From assembly GCF_028748185.1 (NCBI RefSeq), contig NZ_CP118164.1, positions 1,550,001 through 1,614,000 of the forward strand: a DNA stretch of 64,000 nucleotides. The letters are read 5' to 3'. The notes below the pieces were generated by a model. That model saw only the letters and a program-made list of their open reading frames with translations, was not told where the DNA came from and made no database searches. Both the position numbers and the translations under genes were made by a program. The stretch comes from Bremerella sp. P1 (lineage in GTDB: Bacteria; Planctomycetota; Planctomycetia; Pirellulales; Pirellulaceae). Shown here in pieces: positions 51,791 through 61,800 of the stretch; position 1 is the first letter of the stretch, and each line of letters starts with the position of its first letter.

Positions 51791-53035
51791 TTAACCAACC
51801 AGTTCTGGTGGGCAAGGCAAGCCAAGCGTTCGCCAGGTACGGATCTCGGAATCGTTCTTAAAGATGACCCATCGGGCTCCACGTTCGATCTCTAGCAACA
51901 CGGCCGAGATACCTTCCAGGAAACCATAGTTGGTGTATTGACCATCCGAATAGAGATGGTTCAACAGCTGAGCCGGGCTCGACAATTCATTGGTCAAGCG
52001 ATACGCCAGACTCATGAACTCCAACTTGTTCAAGCGACTTGCCATACAGATCAGGGCATCTTGGCCCCACGTATGACGCAAGATCCCATGGAACGCAACG
52101 GCGTCTCGCTTGGGAATCAAAAGCTGGGTACTCGAAATCTGTACGGCCCCAGCCGAGATGGCTTCGTTGTAGAAACTCGGCTGTTGCTGTGTCTGCAAGC
52201 GACCGAAATTGACAATCGCGTAGAGGAATCGGTTTTGACCAATAAAGTCCGCGACGTCCGTCGGTGGTTTTACTTCGTTACGCGGGCAGAAGTAAGTCAT
52301 GCCCGACGGTGCCATCCGCGTTTCGTAACGCATCTGCAGGCCCCTGGACAACTCTGCCGCCGACAACGATCGTTGAGGCAATGCTGGGCCACCAGAGACA
52401 CTTCCAGTGGGCTGAGGAGGCATCGCAGGCTTCGCCTGCTCGTTGGCCCCTGCGGCACCGGGGATCTGTACAGAACGACGACCAGGGTAATCACTTCCCA
52501 AGCCAGCGTTTCGACGAACGTCCTTGAAGGAGTGACTGCTTAGTCGTGGATAGTTTTTCACGGTCTTCGAATCGTGCGTGCTAGCAGCCTGGAAGAACGG
52601 ATTGTTCTCCGGCGCGATCGATTCGGTATTCTCGTAATCGAACTGAGGGGCATTCGTGCCTGTGCGGGACGTGCCTGGTGCTACCGGAGGAATGCCGCCG
52701 ACACTGGAACCGGGCAAATCATTCACAGCGACGACTTGGAACTGAGTCTTGCCAGCAACGATGACATCACCATCGTGCAGCTCCAAAGCAGATCCGACCT
52801 TGGCCCCGTTCACAAAAGTCCCATTGCGACTCTGAAGGTCTTTCAGAACCAGCCCATCCGACTCGCGAGCGATCGAGAAGTGAAGGCCTGATAGATGTGG
52901 ATCATCCGGGACCGTCAGGTCAGAGCGCGTAGTGCGACCGATACGGATCGTCTGACCCGGATCAAGCCATACACGACGGCTGCCAGAATTCATTGAGTAG
53001 ATTTGAAGCGCGAAACGCAAGGGAAAACTCTCCAT
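51791..53035 (-). CDS. FHA-domain protein with DUF4123-like C-terminal domain
   Basis: A 414-aa protein. The FHA domain lies at about 14-104: GR at 33-34, SGLHFS at 49-54, LQSRNGTFVNG at 67-77, all the residues needed for phospho-Thr binding. A linker of about 140 residues follows. The C-terminal 155 residues (RFLYAIVNFGRL, HTWGQDALICMASR, AQLLNHLYSDGQ) align by eye with the end of the 773-aa FHA protein and with the DUF4123 pattern. It would bind a phosphorylated partner at one end and an effector or VgrG at the other (inference). Convergent with PAAR, and downstream of the giant kinase on the same strand. Start could also be ATG 52996. Confidence 0.82.
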   Translation of the reverse strand: MESFPLRFALQIYSMNSGSRRVWLDPGQTIRIGRTTRSDLTVPDDPHLSGLHFSIARESDGLVLKDLQSRNGTFVNGAKVGSALELHDGDVIVAGKTQFQVVAVNDLPGSSVGGIPPVAPGTSRTGTNAPQFDYENTESIAPENNPFFQAASTHDSKTVKNYPRLSSHSFKDVRRNAGLGSDYPGRRSVQIPGAAGANEQAKPAMPPQPTGSVSGGPALPQRSLSAAELSRGLQMRYETRMAPSGMTYFCPRNEVKPPTDVADFIGQNRFLYAIVNFGRLQTQQQPSFYNEAISAGAVQISSTQLLIPKRDAVAFHGILRHTWGQDALICMASRLNKLEFMSLAYRLTNELSSPAQLLNHLYSDGQYTNYGFLEGISAVLLEIERGARWVIFKNDSEIRTWRTLGLPCPPELVG

Positions 53036-53114
53036 GAGCGACTGAGAACGCTTGCCCGCATATTCTCGTTTATCGCTATTTTAATTATCCAACAAGAGAG
53101 ATTTCTCATACCAG

Positions 53115-53150
53115 AATTTTCCCACTTTTCCGGCCTGTTTTGGGAAAATT
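53115..53150. other. Hairpin between the kinase and FHA genes
   Basis: A 10-bp perfect inverted repeat (AATTTTCCCA with TGGGAAAATT) with a 16-nt loop, AT-rich. It may terminate the kinase transcript or be an operator for the FHA gene; no T-run follows on the minus strand. Confidence 0.4.
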
Positions 53151-53206
53151 GCATGAAATTGGCAAGGATTCTTCCTTACACATCGCATCACGTCGATGCA
53201 TAGTTG

Positions 53207-56200
53207 CTATCGCTGCGTGGCTGGCACCTCTGCGGAGGCAACCGTGTCCTTCTCGGGTACCAGACCTTCTGCCAGATTGTCCGGCAGATTGGTCGTAAAC
53301 CAGAGAATGGCACTTCGATCCAACGATGACGTCAACAGCAGTTCACTGTTAGGTGAAAAGACAATCGACGAAATTTCTTTTCGATGTCCCTTCAATGGCA
53401 CAAATTGTTGAACGTGCAACTCGCCGGTTGGTCCTTCTTGGCCGCCCATGCCAGCATCAGCCTTCGGTCGATCGACAAACCAAACGGTCAACGATCCGTC
53501 GAAGCTTCCCGTAACCAATCGATCACCATTAGCAGAGAACGCGGCGCCGGTGACATCGGTCGAATGCCCTTCGAGCATACGCGGCTCCGTCGTTGCCAAT
53601 TCTGCTAGCGGAATGTCGGCCCACAATCGAACGCCCGTATCGCTACTAGTCGCAGCGAAACGGGTACCGCTCTTGGATGCCGTGAGACATCGATAATGTC
53701 CCGCATGGCTGGCAAAAGCTTCGCCGATTGGCTTCCAAGTTTCTGTCTCGACCAGGTTCAACGAACCGACCAGTTTCTCTCCAACATCGGCGTCGGGTTT
53801 CATTTGGCTGGTGGCAACCATCAACGCCGGCTTCGGCTGCGAGGGTGCCCATGCCAAAGCATCGATCGATGCGCCTTGGTATGGCAACGTTTGCACGGTA
53901 CTCTTCTTGGCCAAATCGAAGACGGTAACCTCGCCTGCGGTTCCGCCTACCGCCAACAGATCGCCCGTTAGTGCTGCAGCCTGAATCGTTTGATACTCAG
54001 CGTCATATTGATCGATGACTTTCCCCGACTTGGCATCCCAAACACGGACAAGTCCGTCGATATGAACCGTTAAGACCTGCTGGTCTTTGTTGTAGAAATC
54101 GCAGAAGATCACCGCCCGTGAAGGTGCCAATCGAGCAAGACTTTTCGCCGTGGAAGTATTCCACACTTCGATATCACGATTGCTAAACCCAACCAGAATC
54201 TCGTCTGGAGATCCTGGCATCACTTCGACCTGACCAACTTCCCGCGAAGCCGTGCTGCTCGCATCGGTTCCCTCACGCGAGTATGCCAGAATCTCGCTCT
54301 CCGGCTTGGCAATTTCCCAGCGTGCGATATCACGGTCGCCTGGTTTGTGCTGCTGGACGAAGTATACGACCTTGTTGTCGTTAGAAACCGATGGATAGGC
54401 AGCAACGCCATCGCACTGAACCGAACCGATTGGTTGCTGTGGACTGTCCAACGCATACAAGCTGACTTGAGACTTCGTATTCCTAGGATCGCCTGATTGG
54501 GAACCGGTGTAATTCGTATAGGCGATTGCTACATGGGATAGGTCAGGCGACAAGTCGAAATGCAAGTACCGCAGGTTGCTTTCCGAAGTCGGGAATTCAT
54601 GAATCACCTTGCGATTCTTGAAATCGACCACCGAAACGCGACCCGTCCCTTGTCCCGGATGGTACCCCAGCAAAATGACATCGTCCGATCGAAACTCCAT
54701 TTGTAGTACCGGATCGGAATCGGAATTCCAGATCTCAGCGGCCAACTTGGTATCAGTGGCAGCTGGCATCGGAAATACGCGGATACCATTGGGGCTTCGC
54801 ATTGCGAAGTAGTTTCCGCTCGGAGCAACCACCAAGTCGAGAATCTGCTTGGCTTCCACTTGGCTTTGGACATTAAAGACCGATTCGCCCTTGGCATTGG
54901 CGGCACGGATCATAGTCTTCTCTGCCCCTTGTCCATCCTTGACCATGTCGACAAAGAGAAACCGATCGGTCTTGGGAACGACGGCAACCTGGTACGAGTT
55001 CGCCAGCGTCTGTCGTTTCCAGAGGATTTGCTTGGATGCAATATCCCAAACGGCAACCCCGACATCGGCATCGGCCGTCACAAGATGCTTGCCGTCTCCT
55101 AGCGGCAGCATGGCCGACTTCTGGGCAACGTTCTGCCGAGTCCAATCTCCGACAACCAGTTCTTGGAGCGGCTTTTCGCTGTTCGTGTTACTGTTCCAGA
55201 TCCAAGCACGTCCTCCTCGGTCACCGGTGACAAACTCGTTCCCACTTCCCGAGAAGCTCGCCCAGAGGACACTCTCGTCGAGATCCAACTCCAATTGGTC
55301 TTGGTAAGTTTCGTAGTTCCAGAATCGAGAAGTCTTGTCTTCAGAAACAGAAACAAGAGTCGGTTGATTGAGATGCACAGCACAATCGAGAACGGCTCCC
55401 TGATGGCCTCGCAATGTTTTGTAGTCTGACAACGCATTTGAGGAGGGATCGAATCGCAACAGCTTGACCGAACCATCCGACAACGCAACCAACATCAGGT
55501 TCTTGCGTCGGTCGAAGTGCAGCTGATTGACTTGGGAAGGAAGCGTGTAGACGATCTCGTCCAGCTTGCTGGGGCCTCCCCACAGTCTGAGGCTACCGTC
55601 GGCCATGGCAATCACGGTCAGGTCGTTGGTCAGATAGACACAGTGAGTGGCACGATCGTCGAGTTGCAGGACCCCAATTTCCTTATATGACCCGTCGGTC
55701 GGCAACCGCTTGACGCGGTATTCACCCTGCGATTCCTGGGTGTGAAGGTACTCTTTTCCATCAGGCGAAATGGCTAAATCGAACACGCTGCCAACATTGA
55801 TTAGCGCACGGGCACCATTTGCTTGCTTCGCATTGAGCTTGAAACAGCGTCCACTAACGGCAACAAATACCGATCCGCTATTATCCGGCACAAACTCAAT
55901 AGCGCTGACCGCCGGATAGGTCGAATATGGATTGAGGTCTTTCAATGGCACCACCTTAGGAGCACCTTGAAGATCCCAGACCTGCAGGTACTTTTGTGAA
56001 TGATCGGTACCAATCCACAGTTGCTTTCCATCGTTTGAGAACTGAAGCGCCGTGATGCGGCACTCGGGCAAATCCACGTGTTTAGGCATGACGCCTGGTG
56101 CCACGGCATCTTGCGTGGGATAGACGTAGACGCCTTCTCCATTGGTGCCGATGGCTGTCCACTGGCCGTCAGGGGAAATGACGACCGATGTGGCCGCCTC

Positions 56201-58630
56201 TTTGAACGCGATGTGTGGAACGTCCGGATGGCAAAGGTAGGCGAGGTGTTTCCATTCCCAGCCGCGGTATGCTGCCGGAACTTGGTCCAAAAGACTCAGA
56301 GCCGACGAGATGTCGTTGGACTCGACCTTGGACTGGGCGAGCCCAACGGAAGCAAACATACCAGCGAACGTGGCACGGTTACGTTCCTGCTCCACCGTGA
56401 CCAAGGCCGTTTGCAGATCTTTCGTCTGTTTCTGCAGCTGAGCATTCTGTCCCTCGATCGTTTTGGCGTTCATTGCCAACTCGTCGTTGGCCTTGGTAAT
56501 CTCTTCGTTGGCTTTGGTAATATTGGCCACAGCAACGTCCAATTTTTCATTGGTTGCTTTGAGCGTGTCTCTTTCGCTTGCCAAGTCCTTTGCCAAACCC
56601 TCGGCTTTTGTGCGTGCTTTCTGTGCGACATCGCGCTGCTTGGTGGCTTCTAGTTCTGCAGTGATGGCCTTTTGATACAGGCCGTTGATGATGACCAGAC
56701 CGGCTCCAGCACCAATCAAGGCAAAAAGCAGCGAGCCGACGGCCACATAGCGGGCAAACTTCGCATTCCGAGCCGTCCGTTCCGCGTCCGCTTTGGCCGC
56801 AACCAGGTCTTGGTAGATGGGGGCTTCGTCGGGATCGGTCGGATTGACCAGTTGCAGCCCAAGGTCGTAGTCGGCCTTCTTCAGGGCACACTTGGCATAT
56901 TCCTGCCGGGCTTCATGAATACCACGATCGGCAGCGTCGTTCTCGCCCCACAGCTTGAGGGCATCCTCGAACCCAAACATCGCGCGCGAGAAGAGCTCGT
57001 AATTCTCGGTCTCTTTCGCGGTTTCAAGTTCCTGTTGGGCTGTATTGGTAAGCTCGATACTCTGGGCCGTTGCCTGGTACTTGCGAACTTCTTCCTGCAG
57101 CAGCGCCACCGAATTGAATCGCAGCTTAGGCGAGGTGGCCATGGCCTTCAAAGCGATATTCTTCAGCCGACTGGTCGAGTCCGAACGAACAATGACATTC
57201 TGAGCGGCAGCGACCAGGCATTCGGTAATCGTCGATGCGGCGTGCGGCGGAAAGCCGGTGACGATTTCATAGAGCATCGCCCCGAGCAGATAAACATCGC
57301 TGCACTTGCCAATGCGGTCCAAGGGGCCCTTGGCCATTTCCGGCGACATGTATGCCGGCGTGCCCCCCATCGTAAACTCTTCTTTGCGATTTAAATCGAC
57401 GGCCAAACCCCAGTCCATGACGAGCACTTCACCGTACTCGCCGAGCATGACGTTCTCAGGCTTCAAGTCACGATGGATAACGTTTTTGGAATGGGCAAAC
57501 GCGACCGCATCGGCCACCTTCAAGAAGATTTCAAGATTCTCCGCTTCCGTCTTGTTGCGAACCACCTTGTGCCATTCGGTACCGGTCACACATTTCATGG
57601 AGTAGAAAAGCGTGCCATCTTCCGTTTGGCCGAGTTCATGAATCGGAACGATATTCGGATGGTCGAGCACACCGGTAATAACGGCTTCACTCAAAAACTT
57701 CGCGCGATCGTCATCGCGCTGCCCGATATCCCGTTTCAAAGTTTTGACGGCAACACGGCGCCTCAGGGACTTTTGCTTGGCCGCATAGACGACCCCCATC
57801 CCCCCTTTGCCGATCTGATTGATAATCGCGTAGTCGGACCCTTCTTCCTGATCAGAAAGAACACGACGACGCAAGTCGACGCCCAACTCCTTCGCCTTGC
57901 TGACGGTCGCCGTGCGCATCGTCTGCATGGGCGAGCCTTCACCGGTACCCCAAAAGCGTTTGACGTCGCTCGGGGAAAGGGGCTTCGAGCCAAACGTGAC
58001 GTGCAAGTCTTCCCCGCCGCCAGGGCTATCGCCAATGTCAATGGTCTGCTGATTGTCGTCAGTTAACTGAAACGCCATCGTCTGCGCGGTTCGATTGACG
58101 TCGTCCTTGGACGAATCGAGATCGAGCGTCTGCATCGAATCGACACTTCCACCAGGAGGAAGATCGATCGTTTGCTGAACGTGGACATCGCCAGACTCAT
58201 TTTCATCGAGGTTGATTGTCTGATTGGGATCTTCCCCGCCGGTTACCTTTTCAGGCACGATCGTGGCATTGGTATCTTCGCCACCTAGTTGAATCGTTTG
58301 ACCAGCGTCTTCCTCATCGGCGCCCATGAACTCTTGACCAACGTCGGCGCCGTCAGGCAAGTCGATCGTTTGGTTGATATCCGTCTCTGGCTGGCCTTCC
58401 TCACGCTCCAGTTGAATGGTTTGCCCACCAGACGGTTCGGGAGCAGATTCTGTATCGTCAGAATGATCGTCTAAGCCTTCGCTATCGATATTGAGCGTGG
58501 CCGAGTTCTCCTGCGGATTATCCTCTGCCGACGCGTCTCCCCATTTCGCATCGCAGTACGGACAGAAGCCCGCCGATTGCTGAAAATCTGGTAGTTCGGC
58601 CTGACAACTTGGGCACTTGAATGTCGACAT
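53207..58630 (-). CDS. Giant Ser/Thr protein kinase with zinc ribbon, Thr-motif array, TM segment, coiled coil and WD40 repeats
   Basis: An 1807-aa protein. A zinc ribbon (CPSC 6-9, CPYC 23-26) opens it, then an acidic region with about ten Q-T-I/L/M motifs (Thr 71, 88, 112, 138, 154, 168, 184, 196, 237). The kinase domain (about 265-516) has GKGGMG (274-279), Lys296, HRD with Asp388, and DWG (406-408) instead of DFG, a known planctomycete variant. A TM segment (about 627-652) and a coiled coil (about 655-750) lead to a long WD40 region (about 775-1800). ATG 58630 is preferred because GGGGGAT precedes it and the zinc ribbon then opens the protein. Likely a membrane sensor with the kinase facing the cytoplasm. 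Confidence 0.93.
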   Translation of the reverse strand: MSTFKCPSCQAELPDFQQSAGFCPYCDAKWGDASAEDNPQENSATLNIDSEGLDDHSDDTESAPEPSGGQTIQLEREEGQPETDINQTIDLPDGADVGQEFMGADEEDAGQTIQLGGEDTNATIVPEKVTGGEDPNQTINLDENESGDVHVQQTIDLPPGGSVDSMQTLDLDSSKDDVNRTAQTMAFQLTDDNQQTIDIGDSPGGGEDLHVTFGSKPLSPSDVKRFWGTGEGSPMQTMRTATVSKAKELGVDLRRRVLSDQEEGSDYAIINQIGKGGMGVVYAAKQKSLRRRVAVKTLKRDIGQRDDDRAKFLSEAVITGVLDHPNIVPIHELGQTEDGTLFYSMKCVTGTEWHKVVRNKTEAENLEIFLKVADAVAFAHSKNVIHRDLKPENVMLGEYGEVLVMDWGLAVDLNRKEEFTMGGTPAYMSPEMAKGPLDRIGKCSDVYLLGAMLYEIVTGFPPHAASTITECLVAAAQNVIVRSDSTSRLKNIALKAMATSPKLRFNSVALLQEEVRKYQATAQSIELTNTAQQELETAKETENYELFSRAMFGFEDALKLWGENDAADRGIHEARQEYAKCALKKADYDLGLQLVNPTDPDEAPIYQDLVAAKADAERTARNAKFARYVAVGSLLFALIGAGAGLVIINGLYQKAITAELEATKQRDVAQKARTKAEGLAKDLASERDTLKATNEKLDVAVANITKANEEITKANDELAMNAKTIEGQNAQLQKQTKDLQTALVTVEQERNRATFAGMFASVGLAQSKVESNDISSALSLLDQVPAAYRGWEWKHLAYLCHPDVPHIAFKEAATSVVISPDGQWTAIGTNGEGVYVYPTQDAVAPGVMPKHVDLPECRITALQFSNDGKQLWIGTDHSQKYLQVWDLQGAPKVVPLKDLNPYSTYPAVSAIEFVPDNSGSVFVAVSGRCFKLNAKQANGARALINVGSVFDLAISPDGKEYLHTQESQGEYRVKRLPTDGSYKEIGVLQLDDRATHCVYLTNDLTVIAMADGSLRLWGGPSKLDEIVYTLPSQVNQLHFDRRKNLMLVALSDGSVKLLRFDPSSNALSDYKTLRGHQGAVLDCAVHLNQPTLVSVSEDKTSRFWNYETYQDQLELDLDESVLWASFSGSGNEFVTGDRGGRAWIWNSNTNSEKPLQELVVGDWTRQNVAQKSAMLPLGDGKHLVTADADVGVAVWDIASKQILWKRQTLANSYQVAVVPKTDRFLFVDMVKDGQGAEKTMIRAANAKGESVFNVQSQVEAKQILDLVVAPSGNYFAMRSPNGIRVFPMPAATDTKLAAEIWNSDSDPVLQMEFRSDDVILLGYHPGQGTGRVSVVDFKNRKVIHEFPTSESNLRYLHFDLSPDLSHVAIAYTNYTGSQSGDPRNTKSQVSLYALDSPQQPIGSVQCDGVAAYPSVSNDNKVVYFVQQHKPGDRDIARWEIAKPESEILAYSREGTDASSTASREVGQVEVMPGSPDEILVGFSNRDIEVWNTSTAKSLARLAPSRAVIFCDFYNKDQQVLTVHIDGLVRVWDAKSGKVIDQYDAEYQTIQAAALTGDLLAVGGTAGEVTVFDLAKKSTVQTLPYQGASIDALAWAPSQPKPALMVATSQMKPDADVGEKLVGSLNLVETETWKPIGEAFASHAGHYRCLTASKSGTRFAATSSDTGVRLWADIPLAELATTEPRMLEGHSTDVTGAAFSANGDRLVTGSFDGSLTVWFVDRPKADAGMGGQEGPTGELHVQQFVPLKGHRKEISSIVFSPNSELLLTSSLDRSAILWFTTNLPDNLAEGLVPEKDTVASAEVPATQR

Positions 58631-58773
58631 GAAGCTATATCCCCCAATTCGTTGCGCGCACCTACACTCGAACCCAGGCACTACGGCTGGATGGCGACGC
58701 CTTTTCTCGATCCTAACTCAATTCTAGTTCGGGTGAATTAAGGATCTCAAAGAAAGTTTGATGATAACGCGCC

Positions 58774-58803
58774 GCGAGTCCATTCCCAAGGAAATGGACT
58801 CGC
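58774..58803 (-). terminator. Hairpin terminator after the giant repeat protein
   Basis: An 11-bp perfect stem (GCGAGTCCATT with AATGGACTCGC) with an 8-nt loop, followed on the minus strand by moderately T-rich sequence. It lies just past the giant repeat-protein stop and separates that gene from the kinase. Confidence 0.65.
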
Positions 58804-58829
58804 CAGATCGTCTGAATTTCAGAGCTTTA

Positions 58830-61800
58830 TCATAGCCAATGACGAACTTTTCGTCGTAGACGACCGAGAGAAGTTTCGTCCACGGATTCTTCAGGCTGAT
58901 CCCCTTGCTCGTCTGCATGATGATTAGGTGCCTCATCATCGCGACGTCCCTGGGCAGCGACAGCGGCCATGAGAGCTGCTCCACCAATCATCGCCCCATT
59001 CAAGCTGTCGCGAACGACAGAACGCTTGGCTCGCAACCGATCGGTCATACGATCGATTTCCTGCAAACTCACCGTTGTGACACGCTCAAGGAGAATATCG
59101 TCCTCACTCGGGATCATATCGCCAGCTTCACCCTCGGCAGCAGGTGCCGAAAGGTCGTCCGCTGGTTGCAGATCGTTTACGCCTGGGAACCACTTGTCGT
59201 ATTCACGAGCCCAAACTTCTTCGGCCGAAAGCTGAGCATTAGCCTGGTCAGCCGCGGCAAGCTCGGCTGCCTGAGGGGCAATCGGCTTGGTGCTGTGGCT
59301 GAACAAGTCGAACGGATCTGGACGATCCTGCTTCCAGTAGAAATGCTCTTCCGGCACTTCGGCGCCTGGGTAGAGGATTTCGATCTTGTAGAGCCCTGGC
59401 GGGAATTGATCGCCGTTCTGGATGAATTCCTTGACCGCGTCCAGGGTCATGAAGTCATCGTCCAGTTCGATTTCTTCACCGATCTCCATGAAGTCGCTTG
59501 GATCGACTTCGACGACGGTCACGCCATCGATCTGAGTCGCCACACGCGTATCGTCGGCAAACTCCACCAACGTCGGATACGGTGCCGGATTGGCCTCGAT
59601 CGTAATAATCTGCGGAATGATAGGAACAACTGAGCGAACGACTTCGGGTACGTAAGGCAGAGGTGGATCAATCTGGCCAAAGAAGAAGTTAAACCGATCG
59701 GTTATGACATTCAGATTCTCAGGTGCGGGCGTATCCACATTTTGGTAGAGATTGATCTGCGGACTGTTGTAAGCCATCGCAGTAACCTCGAGCGACACCA
59801 CACTGTTCAGGAACAGAAATGCCGAACTATAAGTGTGCGAGAGCGTCACATCAGGGCCGAAGCTATCGGTAAATGTAAACAGCTCTGGATTCGGAGCAGA
59901 ATCGTCAGCCCAATCAACGACAATCCGGAAGTCCTTTTCTCCGGTGACTCCCAGTTCCTGAATGACTACATTGGCCGTGGGACTAAACGTAACACTAGGA
60001 AGTAAGAAATACGTGGCAACGACCCCTGGCTCACGTGCATATTCGGGACCCAGGTCCATTGCCCCATTGTCATCGACCTCAAACTGATCGTCGGGTGCTG
60101 CCAGGATGACTTCCGTGAACTGATCAATCTTGGATACCAAGGCAAACGGAGAAGAATCGGGATCTTGCCCTGCGCTTACGTTGAGATCGTAGCCAGGCGT
60201 GATGGTTAACACACCTCCAGCAATGGCAGTGATAACGCCGGAATTGGCGAGCCCAACGATGGTCGACTCTGCCTGCGTGGCGCCGAGTGTCAACTTGCCG
60301 GTATCCGTTGTTCGCAGGAATACTTCCCCAGCATCACTTCCGTAGGTTCGCAATCCCTCAACCGTGGGCACTGGTATCATCGGGGCATTAGGATCGGCAA
60401 CCTCGTCGATCACGAGATCTCCCGTATTGATCAGCACCAAGGAGTATTCCTCGCCGGCGCCATCATCAAATCCGGAAGCCATCCCTCCGACGGCATACTT
60501 ATCGGTATTCTCGTCAGGGAGATCTCCGTCAATGACATCCGTCGTGAGCGTGCTTTTTGTCGTGAAGCCGCTCGAATCGCTAATTCCTTTGGCGCCTGCA
60601 TCGGCAAAGTTCAATTCGAATCCAGGCGTAATATTCAGCGTTGATTTTGCACCGACGGCTCCGGTATTCCCAGCACTTGCAGCTAGAACGTCCACGTCTA
60701 AATTCGTTAACAAGATGCTTCCATCCGCCACGAACAGAGCCTCACCGGCGGTGATAAACTCTCCAGTCCCGTCAGAGCGAATATCGTTAACTTGGATCAG
60801 GTGTCCACCTGTTTGAATGGCCAATGTTCCGGTGACATCGGTACCATCCATCACAGCAAGAGCCGTCTCAGTATCAAACTTGCTAGTGAAGTTGGACGTC
60901 TCAACGATCGAGACATCCCCACCTGCTTTCGCCAAGAGAATTCGCAGGTCGACACTAGAGCTCGCGGCATTACCAAGATCGATGTCGGTCTTGGCATCGA
61001 AGATAGCTAGATCAGAGACGGTAAGCTTTGCCCCGGCATTGGTTTCGATGCTGCGCTCAACGGACCCCAGGAACAAGGTTTGGGCGACGCTGGTTCCCAC
61101 TAGGTTCATTTCATCGTCTTCCGAGATAGTCACGTGTTGACCATCTGCTGTAAACGTCAACGAACCAAATTCGACATCCGTTCCGGCATCCTTTCCACGA
61201 TCCGTACTATCGATCGGCTTACTCACGACACCAACTTCGAGGTCGCCCTTGTCGACCGTGAAACTGGCTTTGCCGCTCACAAACAAGTTATTCACATTAG
61301 CCAGCGTAATCGTACCGCCAACGAATTGAGCGGTGTCATCGACATTGATATCACCAGCTTGAGTTAGATCACCCGCGATAATAATTCGCAAGTCATCGGT
61401 GATATCAATTTCCGGCAATTCCAACTTATCTGCATTGACGAACTCTAGCGTTAAGTCGTCAACTAGACCGCCCTTGACGACATCTTTAAAATCACCACCG
61501 GGGACCACATCTGCCGCGGCAATTCCGGTGTACTTGTTCTCGTTGCGAATCTCAAAGTCCCAGATCCGATCGATATTGCCGTCCGTATCCAACTGAACAT
61601 CGGTCGAGAGATCGTTGCCAACATTCAGCAGTTCGATGGTCGCCTTGCTCGACAAACCAAGAATGGCCTGGGTGCTAATATCCAGATGGGTTTTATCATC
61701 GAGTTGCGTGATGTTGCCACCAGCGGTAACCCTTAGCTTCTCACTTACGACATCCGCAAAATCAATGGCATTGATGTCGACGAGTGTCACATCGCCAGCG

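Noticed and set aside
58724-58987. Small minus-strand open frame overlapping the end of the giant repeat protein
   Set aside because: It overlaps the C-terminal coding sequence of the giant protein in another frame and has no supporting ribosome-binding site or domain.
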